Below, piece after piece: positions 53,510-62,804 of a stretch of 64,000 bases of DNA. How positions within the stretch are numbered: position 1 is the stretch's first letter; every line of letters starts with the position of its first letter. Source of the stretch: JAHEZL01 sp964406465. Lineage in GTDB: Bacteria > Bacteroidota > Bacteroidia > Flavobacteriales_C > GCA-002722245. The stretch spans positions 62,001-126,000 of the forward strand of contig CAYORT010000003.1 of assembly GCA_964406465.1 (NCBI GenBank), read 5' to 3'. The notes below the pieces were generated by a model, which saw only the letters and a list, made by a program, of their open reading frames with translations, did not search any database and had not been told where the DNA came from. Position numbers and translations under genes: made by a program.

Positions 53510-53864
53510 GTGGTTTTTCATAACGATGATCATAGGTGCGGTGTTTTCTGCATGCCAAGATGAAGACTGCCACACTTCTGGTGCTTTATCCTACAATGCC
53601 GATATACAGCCCATCTTCAATGAGCATTGTGCAACGTCGGGTTGTCATACTAGCGCCAGTAAATCGGGTGGATTAGATTTATCGGCAGGAAATTCTTTTG
53701 CAGAACTAAGCAAAAGCGGAAGCGGCTACATCAACACCACAAAACCTACATCTAGTGTGCTTTATTCGGCCATGCGAAGCACCATGCCTCCGTCGGGAAA
53801 ACTTGACGACTGCACCTTAGAAAAAATTGAAAAATGGATGGAGCAAGGCGCTAAAAACAACTGA
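53502..53864 (+). CDS. c-type cytochrome-like lipoprotein of the copper locus
   Basis: A 120-residue lipoprotein (lipobox VFSAC) with the unusual heme motif CATSGCH, a CxxxxCH spacing rather than CxxCH, and a possible Met ligand in STMPPSG. The frame QPIFNEHC and LDDCTLEKIEKWMEQG match the cytochrome lipoprotein at 2.4-2.7 kb. Tight overlaps with the genes on both sides indicate strict co-expression with MbnP and the second Cys protein. Confidence 0.78.
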   Translation: MNKWFFITMIIGAVFSACQDEDCHTSGALSYNADIQPIFNEHCATSGCHTSASKSGGLDLSAGNSFAELSKSGSGYINTTKPTSSVLYSAMRSTMPPSGKLDDCTLEKIEKWMEQGAKNN

Positions 53865-54223
53865 TGAAAAGAATTGCTTCCATATCTTTTGTACTATTGA
53901 TGCTCTTATACAGCACAGGCAACTTTTGGATGAGTTTAGCTTTTACATTCAACCAAAAAGAGATTGCCACTTCGCATTGCGAAAACAAAGCAAAACCCAA
54001 ATTGCATTGCGATGGAAAGTGTCATTTGAAAAAAGAAATTGATAAAGAAAACAATCAAAAATCACCTGCAAATAATGCGAAAGAGAAATTTGAAGTTTTG
54101 TTTTTTGATGAATTTCAAAAAGTTTTGAAGTCGATAGGCGCTTCTAAAAAAGAAAGCAGATTTATATATAAAATTGCTCAATATACCGAGCCATCTTATT
54201 CTATTATTCACCCGCCAGCTTAA
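53864..54223 (+). CDS. small exported Cys-motif protein B (copper locus)
   Basis: A 119-residue protein whose start overlaps the cytochrome stop by one base. The signal peptide is followed by HCENKAKPKLHCDGKCHLKK, identical over the core to protein A, then NNAKEKFE also shared. The C-terminus ends IIHPPA, echoing the PP of protein A. Codon use is like the neighbours. The duplication brackets the barrel-MbnP-cytochrome genes, which suggests the pair acts with them. Confidence 0.75.
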   Translation: MKRIASISFVLLMLLYSTGNFWMSLAFTFNQKEIATSHCENKAKPKLHCDGKCHLKKEIDKENNQKSPANNAKEKFEVLFFDEFQKVLKSIGASKKESRFIYKIAQYTEPSYSIIHPPA

Positions 54224-54228
54224 ACGTT

Positions 54229-54322
54229 TAGGGCAATAGTTCCTTCGGGGTACCTCAGGATGACATACTACGGTCATCATTACTGTGGTTGTCACCCGAC
54301 GGTTGACGCGACTATTGCCCTA
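54229..54322. repeat. Palindrome, family B, copy 3, with unequal arms
   Basis: The outer ends TAGGGCAATAGT and the loop-side GGTTGTC match the other copies. The 5' arm has the GTACCTCAGGATG core, while the 3' arm has an unrelated core with GACGGTTGACG. It starts 5 bp after the stop of small protein B. Confidence 0.8.
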
Positions 54323-54359
54323 CTCATCAAACTATTTTATCCACTTTATTATTAATACC

Positions 54360-56714
54360 ATGAACTCAAAAAAAATACAACTATTGAGCGCTTTATTGCT
54401 GCTTATCACTCAATTCTCATTTGCGCACTTCGGACAAAGGGGGCCGTTGGGCGGAACGCCCACTACAAGCTATGTTTACGACACTCTCGTATGTGTTGGA
54501 ACAGCTGAAGGAGGCATTTTCTTTAGTACCAATTCAAACAACGTTGCCTGGTCGGTGAAACCCGTAGGTTTGCACAGCGGAAAAATAGCTGCTATTGCAC
54601 ACACAGGAAAATATCTTTTTGCTGGAACAGCAGAAACCGGAGTGTATCGCTATACTGGCTTTGTGGGCAGCGACCGCTACTGGGAAAAAGTGACCAACGG
54701 TTTAACAAGCGTTCATATTAAATCATTGGCTGCCTTAGATTCAATCACTGTTTTGGCGGGAACCAATGGTAGTGGCCTATTTAAAACCACCGACAAAGGT
54801 GCCAACTGGTCGATGATCAACAGCGCCTCTTTAAACAATAAAGTCATTACTTCGATTGTAAATGCAGGTGCTCGATTGATACTTGCAACAGAAGACGGTG
54901 GCGTTTTCTACTCTGCTGACAAAGGCGACACCTGGCAAAGTTTCAACGATGTAAACACCAATAACATTGGCGGAACAAGCATGCTTTCTTACAATGCCAC
55001 TACCGATGAGTTGTTGGTGTTGAACAGCAATGGCTTATTTATCACTAGCAATGCCAGCACCAGCAATACGGCAAGTTACACTGCTGTTAGCGCTCCGGTG
55101 GGTGCTACCATAAATGATATCGATAACAACGGTACAACATGGATCATCGCTACCAACAACGGTGTGTACACTTCTACTACAGGTTCCATCAGCTTTACAC
55201 CTCAAAACACTGGCTTAGTGGGAAGCAACGTGAACGTGGTGATTGCTTTTAAACTTAAATCGCGTTTCTTGGCAGGAGTAGATCATGGAACCATGTACAA
55301 ATCGACTGATAATTCTATTAGCTGGATTGCAATAAATACTGGTTTCAACAACCTTGTTACCAATGCCATGTTTACCAACGGAGTAAATTTTGTGGTGGCA
55401 GCAACAGAAAGAGGTGTGCATGTAAGCACCGATCTTGGTGCCAACTACAAAATTTTAAATAAAGGATTGACCGATAGTTTAAATGTTACCGACCTTACTT
55501 TATTTGGAACAAAATTATTGGCTACTACTAAAACAGGTGTTTTCGTAAGTTTAGATTCCGCTAAAAACTGGAGCGACATTAGTGGTGCAATAGGAAGTGT
55601 GCATGTTTCAAAAGTGTATTCTTCAGCTAACTACGCTTATGTTATCACTGCCGATGGTAAAGTTTACCAATCAGATTTAGTAAACGCCTGGACGCTAATT
55701 CAAACTGGATTGCCAGTTAATGTTGCTACAAGTTCTTTGGCTTTCTATGATGGTAAAATATTATTGGGAGCCAATGGCGACGGTGTTTACACAGCTAGTG
55801 AAAATTTCAATGGGTGGAGCGCTTTGAACACAGGATTAAGCAATAAAAATGTTACTTCAGTTACTACTTTAGTAAGAGCTGCTGGAACAAAACTATTTGC
55901 AGGTACCGATGGCGCTGGTGTTTTTGTAGCTGATGCTAAAACAGGCACGTGGACAGCAACTTCGCCTACCTCTATTTCTCACACTACTTTGATTAACCTT
56001 GACGGAACTAAGATTGAAGCCATGGCTACTTATGGCGGCTATGTGTTCGCTAGTTATCAAGGCGGATTATTAGCGACTAAAGATTTCGGCCAAACATGGG
56101 AAGCAGCAGGAAATCAATTCAACTTGCCAAGCTACACACACGTGAGAAAAATTTCTTGTGTGACTACGCGTGTTTATGTAGTTACCGACAACAATGGTTT
56201 GTATTCAAATAGCTTATCGGAACTTGATCTTGTAGCAAATGTAGAAAGTTCTGTAAATGCCCAATCTACAGGTGCATGCAACGGTTCTGCTACGGTTGTA
56301 GCTGTTGCTGGTGCAGGTAATTATACTTACCTATGGAGCGATAATCAAACTACTTCTACCGCTACAAATTTATGTGCTGGTAAATATTATGTTACAGTAA
56401 CATCTGGGGTTGAAACTTATACCGACAGCGTAATCATAAGCGAACCCAATGCTATTAACGAAACAGAGAATAACTTGATCTCTATTTACCCTAATCCGTC
56501 AACCGATGGTAATGTGGTGTTAAACTTAAGTTCTGTAAAGGGTAATATTACCAGCGTTGCTGTGTACGACTACAGCGGTAAATTAGTACAAAATGTTGCT
56601 TCAACTCAAGGCAGCAGTTTAGTTACTTTAAATCTTGGTTCTGCATCGGGAATCTACTTTGTAAAAGTAAATGCCGATGGCAAATCATACAGCACCAATG
56701 TTATTGTAGAGTAA
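54360..56714 (+). CDS. exported BNR/sortilin-type propeller protein with SprB repeat and T9SS domain
   Basis: A 784-residue protein. Residues 1-21 form a signal peptide ending FAHF. About a dozen beta-propeller units (KGANWSMINSA, KGDTWQSFNDV, FGQTWEAAG) make a BNR/photosystem-repair-like domain (residues 25-610). A SprB-type repeat (about 625-697: CNGSATVVAVAGAGNYTYLW) and a T9SS sorting domain (SIYPNPSTDG onward, about 703-784) follow. It should be a secreted or surface protein. The ATG is fixed by the signal peptide. Confidence 0.9.
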   Translation: MNSKKIQLLSALLLLITQFSFAHFGQRGPLGGTPTTSYVYDTLVCVGTAEGGIFFSTNSNNVAWSVKPVGLHSGKIAAIAHTGKYLFAGTAETGVYRYTGFVGSDRYWEKVTNGLTSVHIKSLAALDSITVLAGTNGSGLFKTTDKGANWSMINSASLNNKVITSIVNAGARLILATEDGGVFYSADKGDTWQSFNDVNTNNIGGTSMLSYNATTDELLVLNSNGLFITSNASTSNTASYTAVSAPVGATINDIDNNGTTWIIATNNGVYTSTTGSISFTPQNTGLVGSNVNVVIAFKLKSRFLAGVDHGTMYKSTDNSISWIAINTGFNNLVTNAMFTNGVNFVVAATERGVHVSTDLGANYKILNKGLTDSLNVTDLTLFGTKLLATTKTGVFVSLDSAKNWSDISGAIGSVHVSKVYSSANYAYVITADGKVYQSDLVNAWTLIQTGLPVNVATSSLAFYDGKILLGANGDGVYTASENFNGWSALNTGLSNKNVTSVTTLVRAAGTKLFAGTDGAGVFVADAKTGTWTATSPTSISHTTLINLDGTKIEAMATYGGYVFASYQGGLLATKDFGQTWEAAGNQFNLPSYTHVRKISCVTTRVYVVTDNNGLYSNSLSELDLVANVESSVNAQSTGACNGSATVVAVAGAGNYTYLWSDNQTTSTATNLCAGKYYVTVTSGVETYTDSVIISEPNAINETENNLISIYPNPSTDGNVVLNLSSVKGNITSVAVYDYSGKLVQNVASTQGSSLVTLNLGSASGIYFVKVNADGKSYSTNVIVE

Positions 56715-56724
56715 TTCTTTCATC

Positions 56725-56754
56725 AAAAGGGAGCGGTTAAATCCGCTCCCTTTT
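56725..56754 (+). terminator. Rho-independent terminator
   Basis: AAAAGGGAGCGG pairs with CCGCTCCCTTTT across TTAAAT, just behind the propeller gene. Confidence 0.9.
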
Positions 56755-56769
56755 ATAAAATTAAAATTT

Positions 56770-56955
56770 ATGATACTTCTCTATTATTTTGCAGCAGCCA
56801 TGATAATTGTAGCCTTGGGCAAAATGCGCCATACCTGGAATTACATGGCAAAATTAGAATACAAACAAGCACCTTTATGGGTGCGTGCATCAGGTAAAGC
56901 CGTGTGGTTTGTTTGTGCAGTATTTTCATTAGAAATATTTGATTCGAAGATTTAA
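56770..56955 (+). CDS. small membrane protein, 61 residues
   Basis: Two hydrophobic helices (LLYYFAAAMIIVALG and KAVWFVCAVFSLEIF) flank a basic loop (KMRHTWNYMAKLEYK). It starts 16 bp after a terminator and is followed by another, so if real it has its own promoter. No family is recognised. Confidence 0.45.
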   Translation: MILLYYFAAAMIIVALGKMRHTWNYMAKLEYKQAPLWVRASGKAVWFVCAVFSLEIFDSKI

Positions 56956-56998
56956 AAAGTTGTCCCCTTCTATCGAACGAACTCGGGGTTTATTCATC

Positions 56999-57034
56999 AA
57001 TGGGAAGCGGTTAGTTACGCTTTCCATTTTTTCT
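56999..57034 (+). terminator. Rho-independent terminator
   Basis: AATGGGAAGCG pairs with CGCTTTCCATT (one G-U) around GTTAGTTA, followed by TTTTCT. Confidence 0.7.
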
Positions 57035-57140
57035 ATTTAACCTTATCGAAGTAGGTAATATAACCTACCTATGTATATGGACAAAACACAGACATTTTTC
57101 TAATTATTTGATTTTCAGAGTTTTAATTTCGACGAAAAAT

Positions 57141-57171
57141 TTGAAATAACTGCGCTTAGCACCTATCTTTA
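57141..57171 (+). promoter_or_regulatory. promoter of the chitinase gene
   Basis: TTG, 20 bases, then TATCTTTA, close to the Bacteroidota consensus; a 42-base leader precedes the ATG. Confidence 0.55.
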
Positions 57172-57213
57172 GGAAAGCCGCCCAAACGGTTTTTACCCAA
57201 AAGCCCCACTACT

Positions 57214-60200
57214 ATGAAAAAATTACTACTCACCCTTAGCACGGTTTTTTGCGCACTTTTTTCTTTTGCGCAGCTCCCTTCCAACGTGTTGGTAGGTTAT
57301 CACGAAAATTGGAACACCCTCAAGCTTTCGCAAATCAATTCAAATTACAACGTAATTTGTTTGGCTTTTGCTTTACCAAGCGGAGGTACTTCCTACAATA
57401 TGCAGTACACCTTACCTGCTGGATATACCTCTATTGCACAGATGATTACAGACATAGATGCCTTACACGCACAGGGTAAAAAGGTACTTTTAAGTATTGG
57501 TGGAGCCACAGCCTACATTTATCTTAATAACACCACCGAAAGAGATGCCTTTGTTACCAGCATAAACAACATTATGGCTGCTTATAGCTACAAGATTGAT
57601 GGTATCGACTTAGACTTGGAGAAGAATATCAATACCGGCCAGAATTCCATGGCATTTGGTAGCACGTGGACAATGGCGGCTCCCGCAGCTGCACAAACGC
57701 ATATGGTGAACGCTGTAAAGAACATCATGAGCAATTACCAAACACAAACAGGTAAAAAAATGTTACTCACCGCTGCTCCAGAAGCTGTATACTTAATGGG
57801 AGCGCTATCCACCTGGCAAATAAACAACGCCAACGGTGGAGCTTTCTTACCCATTTTAGATGGTTTGAGAAACGAAATAGATTGCTTGCACATGCAGCTT
57901 TACAATGCTGGAGGAGCTAGTGGAGGAATTATTGCTTGGAACAACACCATTTACTATGATGATGGTACCATTGCCTTTGCTTTAGCGATGAACGAAAGTA
58001 TCATCAAAGGATTTACCTTGCTAAACAGCAAAGGGACTTTCACTGGTATTCCTGCAAGCAAAATTGCTTTTGGTTTTCCTGCAACTTCGGCGCCCAACGC
58101 AGCAGGAACGGGGTACGTTACCCCAACAAACGTGTGCAACGCCGTAAAATATTTTAAAGGTCAAATTGCCAAACCAGCAGGATGTACCTACACCATGACA
58201 GCTTCATACCCCACCTTAAAAGGGTTAATGACTTGGTCGATCAACGAAGATTCATATGCCAGCTATCCTTTCGCAGGAGCTTACACCTGCGCCTTCGCTG
58301 GATCTGCGCCTGTTGCCAATTTTAACATAAGCAATAGTAGTCCGTGCATAGGACAAAGCGTAACTTTCACCGACGCCTCTTCCAACACCCCCACTTCATG
58401 GGCGTGGAATTTTGGTTCGGGTGCTTCCATAGCAACAGCCAACACACAAGGTCCGCATAGCCTTTCCTACAGCACCGCTGGTTCAAAAACCATTTCATTA
58501 ACCGCTACCAATGGAAATGGCTCAAATGCCATCAATCAAAACATTACAGTTTTGGCGTCGGTTGGCGCAGCAGGTAGCATTACTGGAAGTGCATCTCCTT
58601 GTCAAAATAGCTCTCAAAATTATAGCATTACTGCGGTTGCCAATGCAACAACTTACACATGGACAGTACCTAGCGGTTCTAGCATTACAGCCGGACAAGG
58701 AACGCCGTCGATTACTGTTACCATTGGCGCTAATGCAGGAAATATAACTGTTACTCCTAGTAACGCTTGTGGTAACGGTACTGCCGCAACAAAACCAATC
58801 ACCATCTCTCCAACGCCAAGCGCAGCAGGTAGCATTACAGGACCCGCTCAAGCTTGCGCAGGAACAACATTGTTAGGATACTCTATAGCTAATGTTTCGG
58901 GAGCAACTAATTATACTTGGACAGTGCCTGCAGGATCGACCATAACGGCAGGACAGGGAACTACATCCATCACTGTTACCGCAGGAAGCACCTCTGGCAA
59001 TGTAGCCGTTACACCAAGCAATTCGTGTGGTAATGGAACGGCAGCGTCAACACCACTCACCATTAACACAGCCGCTTCAGCTGCTGGAAGCATTAGCGGC
59101 AGTCCATCAGTTTGTGCTAATGCAACAGGTTTAGTGTACTCAATAGCCGGTGTTTCAGGAGCTACTTCTTACACTTGGAAAGTGCCAACTGGCGCTAGTA
59201 TTACAGCCGGACAAGGAACCAACTCTATCACAGTAACTATGGGGGCGAATAGTGGAAACATCACCGTTACTCCTATCAGCACATGCGGAAATGGAACTGC
59301 CGCGTCTTTAGCGGTTAACACTGCTGGCGGCTCTACCCCATTGGTGGAAGGATTCGAAACCAGTGTGCCTCCAAGCGGGTGGAGTTTGAACAATGCCGAC
59401 AATGCTACAACGTGGACCAGAACCACCACAGCATTTGCAAGTGGAACAGCGTCGGCTAAAATGACCTTCTTTGGCTACAACACCAATCTTGGAACAAAAG
59501 ATGAGTTGCAAACACAAGCCTTATCTTTTGCTGGAAAAATAAATCATACGCTCACCTTCAAACATGCCTATGCATGGATGGATCGAACAGGAACTGCTAA
59601 TGATAGAAGAGATTCGATGAAAGTTTTGATTTCTACAGATTGCGGAAGCTCATGGACTCAGCTATTTTACAAAGGAGGAAATACATTATCGACATTGACA
59701 AATGGTGCCGGACAACAAGCAGCATTTACACCAACTAGCGGGCAATGGGTGACCAATAACATTGATTTATCGGCATATGACGGACAAAACAGCGTAATAA
59801 TTAAGTTCGTTGCTATCAATAGAAATGGTAATAACCTTTACCTAGACGATATCAATATCAATGGAACAACTGTGATTGCTCCAGTAGCTAATTTTACAAC
59901 TTCAACCAACCAAGTTTGTGCTGGTCAAACAGTAACTTTCACCAATACCTCAACAGGCAGTCCAACATCTTTTAGCTGGGATTTCGGTGCGGGTGCAAGT
60001 CCGGCTACAAGTACTTCAGCCGGACCAATTGTGGTGACTTACAGCACAGCAGGAACAGCAACAGTTTCATTAACCGTGAGCAATACTGCAGGAAGCAACA
60101 ACAAAACATCTACGAATCTAATTACTGTTGATCCACTTCCATCGGCTGCAGGTAGCATTAGCGGTTCACCAACATCATGCGCCTCTTCAACAGGAAATGT

Positions 60201-62541
60201 TTACAGCATTTCACCGGTGAGCAATGCCACGACCTACACATGGACAGTGCCGGCGGGGTCAACAATCACTAGCGGACAAGGAACGACGTCAATTACAGTA
60301 ACTTTTGGAACAACATCAGGCAATGTAACAGTAACACCAACCAACACTTGTGGCAACGGATCAGCAGCCTCGAAAACTGTTACATTAACTGCAACAGTTT
60401 CTCCAAGTGTTAGCATTAGTGCAACACAAAACAATATTTGTACTGGCAATAATGTAACATTTACCGCTACACCTACCAACGGAGGCACTCCTTCTTATCA
60501 ATGGAAATTGAATGGAGGTAATGTGGGTACAAATCAAGATACTTATAACAATTCGTCATTAGCAAATGGTGATATTGTGAGTTGTGAGATGACATCGAAC
60601 GCTTCTTGTTTAAGCTCTGCTACTGCTATATCTAACAGCATTAATATGACTGTAAGTAGTTCGGTAACTCCACTTGTAAGCATTGCTGCTTCACAAAACA
60701 ATGTGTGCGCAGGCACATCGATTACCTTTACTGCCACCCCTTCTAATGGCGGAGCTGCGCCAACATATCAATGGAAATTGAACAGCAATCCGGTTGGAAC
60801 AAATTCTTCTACTTACAGCAACAGTTCGTTGGCTAACGGTGATGTGGTAAGCTGTGAAATGACATCAAATGCGAATTGTTTGAGCACATCTACGGCCACT
60901 TCAAACGATGTGACCATGCTCATTAATGCCAATGTAACACCATCTGTTTCTATTGCAGAAGACCAAAACAACGTTTGCGAAGGCACTTCAATCACTTTCA
61001 CTGCAACACCAACCAATGGAGGCACCCCAAGTTACCAGTGGAAGGTGGATGGAAATATTGTAGGGACGAACTCCTCTACTTTCAGCTCTAGTTCACTGGT
61101 GAATGGCGAGGTGGTGACTGTTGAAATGACTTCAAATGCAACTTGTGCTACTCCAGGAACAGTGACTAGCAATGGTGTAACGGCAGCGATTATCAGCAAG
61201 CTTACTGCAACAATAAGTATTGTTGAAGGATCTAATAATGTTTGCGCTGGTGATAGCGTGGCATTTACTTCAAATATCAGTAATGGCGGAGCAAATCCAA
61301 GCTATCAATGGAAAGTAAACAGCAATAATGCAGGTACAAATTCAAACAAGTTTAAAGGCTTGTTTAATGACAACGATGTAGTGACTTGTGTTTTAACTTC
61401 TGATGCAACATGTATCACTGGAAATACAGCCAATTCCAACAGCGTTGTAATTTCAGTTAACCCTTTGGTAACTCCTTCGGTAAGTATTTCGGCAAGCAAA
61501 AACAGTATTTGTCCGGGAGAAAATGTTACCTTCTCTTCTAACATCACCAACGGAGGAACGTCGCCTATCTATCAATGGAAGTTAAATGGCAATAATGTTG
61601 GGGCAAACAACCCTTCATTTAGTTCAGCTTCATTAGTAGATGCCGATGTTGTATCCTTAATTATCACATCAAACGACAATTGCTTAGCAACAATAAATGC
61701 TACTTCAAACGATGAAAACATATCGTATGCTTTAATTACACCTTCTGTAGCACTAAGTGTGAACGACTCGGATATTTGCTATGGTACACAAGTAGATTTT
61801 ACCGCCACACCTACCAATGGGGGGATTACACCAAGCTATGTGTGGAAAGTGAACAACATCAATAGCGGCACTGGATCATCATTCTCATCAAGCTCATTAA
61901 TCGAAGGAGATGTTGTTGAGGTAGAGATGACTTCCAGCGATGCGTGTGCTAGTCCGAATCCTGTAAATTCAAGCACCATTTCTATGACTGTTAATACCTT
62001 ACCGAATTCGCCAGGCAGCATTAGTGGCTTAACAACTGTAACTGCCGGAGATTTAGGTGTGACGTACGATGCCGTTCAGCACAACGGATTAACCTACACT
62101 TGGAACTACAATGGTGTTGGTGTAATAAACAACAATGGAAGCAGCTCAATTACTTTAGATTTCGATGTAAGTGATGTTGGCGGCGATTTAACAGTAAGCA
62201 CAAGCAATAGCTGCGGTTCAAGCGCACCAACACTTGTTACAATCAGTGTTAATCCTTTAGCAACGGCTATTCAAAATTCAGAGAATGAATTTAACGCCTC
62301 TATCTATCCTAATCCATTTACAGAATCGACACAAGCTGAATTTACCTTATCTAAAAACGAGAATTTCGCTGTAAAACTTTTAGATGCAGAAGGACGCCTA
62401 ATTAAAAACTATGGCAATCTAACTTTTGCATCAGGAAAAAATATACTACCAATAAATGGTGATGTAGAAGCGGGTATCTACTTCCTTCAATTTATTGGAG
62501 AAGAGCACGAATTCAAACTCACAACAGTAAAAATCGATTAA
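57214..62541 (+). CDS. secreted GH18 chitinase with PKD, MAM-like and Ig-like arrays and T9SS domain
   Basis: A 1775-residue multidomain enzyme. The signal peptide (1-20) is followed by a GH18 catalytic domain (about 21-365) with SIGG and the catalytic DGIDLDLE (about 129-136, Glu as proton donor). Then come a PKD domain (368-448), three PKD-like repeats (449-705), a MAM/choice-of-anchor-J-like domain (705-888), another PKD and PKD-like pair (888-1062), six Ig-like repeats of about 88 residues (1063-1592), a last PKD-like repeat, and a T9SS sorting domain (SIYPNPFTES onward). It should be secreted and degrade chitin or a related polymer. No PUL-type transporter genes are adjacent. Confidence 0.94.
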   Translation: MKKLLLTLSTVFCALFSFAQLPSNVLVGYHENWNTLKLSQINSNYNVICLAFALPSGGTSYNMQYTLPAGYTSIAQMITDIDALHAQGKKVLLSIGGATAYIYLNNTTERDAFVTSINNIMAAYSYKIDGIDLDLEKNINTGQNSMAFGSTWTMAAPAAAQTHMVNAVKNIMSNYQTQTGKKMLLTAAPEAVYLMGALSTWQINNANGGAFLPILDGLRNEIDCLHMQLYNAGGASGGIIAWNNTIYYDDGTIAFALAMNESIIKGFTLLNSKGTFTGIPASKIAFGFPATSAPNAAGTGYVTPTNVCNAVKYFKGQIAKPAGCTYTMTASYPTLKGLMTWSINEDSYASYPFAGAYTCAFAGSAPVANFNISNSSPCIGQSVTFTDASSNTPTSWAWNFGSGASIATANTQGPHSLSYSTAGSKTISLTATNGNGSNAINQNITVLASVGAAGSITGSASPCQNSSQNYSITAVANATTYTWTVPSGSSITAGQGTPSITVTIGANAGNITVTPSNACGNGTAATKPITISPTPSAAGSITGPAQACAGTTLLGYSIANVSGATNYTWTVPAGSTITAGQGTTSITVTAGSTSGNVAVTPSNSCGNGTAASTPLTINTAASAAGSISGSPSVCANATGLVYSIAGVSGATSYTWKVPTGASITAGQGTNSITVTMGANSGNITVTPISTCGNGTAASLAVNTAGGSTPLVEGFETSVPPSGWSLNNADNATTWTRTTTAFASGTASAKMTFFGYNTNLGTKDELQTQALSFAGKINHTLTFKHAYAWMDRTGTANDRRDSMKVLISTDCGSSWTQLFYKGGNTLSTLTNGAGQQAAFTPTSGQWVTNNIDLSAYDGQNSVIIKFVAINRNGNNLYLDDININGTTVIAPVANFTTSTNQVCAGQTVTFTNTSTGSPTSFSWDFGAGASPATSTSAGPIVVTYSTAGTATVSLTVSNTAGSNNKTSTNLITVDPLPSAAGSISGSPTSCASSTGNVYSISPVSNATTYTWTVPAGSTITSGQGTTSITVTFGTTSGNVTVTPTNTCGNGSAASKTVTLTATVSPSVSISATQNNICTGNNVTFTATPTNGGTPSYQWKLNGGNVGTNQDTYNNSSLANGDIVSCEMTSNASCLSSATAISNSINMTVSSSVTPLVSIAASQNNVCAGTSITFTATPSNGGAAPTYQWKLNSNPVGTNSSTYSNSSLANGDVVSCEMTSNANCLSTSTATSNDVTMLINANVTPSVSIAEDQNNVCEGTSITFTATPTNGGTPSYQWKVDGNIVGTNSSTFSSSSLVNGEVVTVEMTSNATCATPGTVTSNGVTAAIISKLTATISIVEGSNNVCAGDSVAFTSNISNGGANPSYQWKVNSNNAGTNSNKFKGLFNDNDVVTCVLTSDATCITGNTANSNSVVISVNPLVTPSVSISASKNSICPGENVTFSSNITNGGTSPIYQWKLNGNNVGANNPSFSSASLVDADVVSLIITSNDNCLATINATSNDENISYALITPSVALSVNDSDICYGTQVDFTATPTNGGITPSYVWKVNNINSGTGSSFSSSSLIEGDVVEVEMTSSDACASPNPVNSSTISMTVNTLPNSPGSISGLTTVTAGDLGVTYDAVQHNGLTYTWNYNGVGVINNNGSSSITLDFDVSDVGGDLTVSTSNSCGSSAPTLVTISVNPLATAIQNSENEFNASIYPNPFTESTQAEFTLSKNENFAVKLLDAEGRLIKNYGNLTFASGKNILPINGDVEAGIYFLQFIGEEHEFKLTTVKID
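58567..59330. repeat. Three tandem PKD-like repeats inside the chitinase gene
   Basis: Units of about 255 bases begin with codons for AAGSITG or AAGSISG and contain YTWTVP, ITAGQGT and CGNGTAA. They are in frame. A fourth unit near 60.14 kb and a degraded fifth near 62.0 kb are separated by other domains. Confidence 0.85.
60400..61995. repeat. Six tandem Ig-like repeats inside the chitinase gene
   Basis: Units of about 267 bases share FTATPTNGG, YQWKLN or YQWKVN, GTNSSTFSSSSL and EMTSNA. Units 1-3 are the most alike and units 4-6 more diverged. Two cysteines per unit (NNVCxG and xxxCxS) could pair. Confidence 0.88.
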
Positions 62542-62546
62542 TGAAG

Positions 62547-62574
62547 AAAGGGGGGCAGTGCCCCCCTTTTTTTG
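62547..62574 (+). terminator. Strong terminator of the chitinase gene
   Basis: AAAGGGGGGC pairs with GCCCCCCTTT around AGT, followed by seven T. Confidence 0.9.
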
Positions 62575-62593
62575 TCTAAAGTCACTCATTAAG

Positions 62594-62756
62594 CTTCTCC
62601 CTTTCTTAAAGAGAGAGTGTGAAATTGCTTGTGAAATGGGAAGAGGGATTTCTTGCTATTATTTGGTTAAGCAATGAAATTAAAAAACGAGGTAAAAAAT
62701 CCCTCTTGCCTTCGCTCCTACATCTTACGCACTCTCCCTTTAAGAAAGGGAGAAGT
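62594..62756. repeat. Large BIME-like palindrome, family A, copy 4 (diverged)
   Basis: Tips CTCCCTTTC-tta-AAAGAGAG and CTCCCTTTAAGAAAGGGAG end two inverted arms. The body keeps AGTGTGAAATTGCTTGTGAAAT but has drifted elsewhere. It fills the convergent gap between the chitinase and FG-GAP genes. Confidence 0.75.
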
Positions 62757-62804
62757 GGAGTTACCGACCCATTCTTGAAGAAAAAAAGTAGCACCAAATA
62801 TTCT

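Noticed and set aside
57954..62021. Several minus-strand open frames of 60-109 codons inside the chitinase gene
   Set aside because: They are the antisense of Ser/Thr/Gly-rich repeats, recur at each repeat unit, and have no signal, family or start context.
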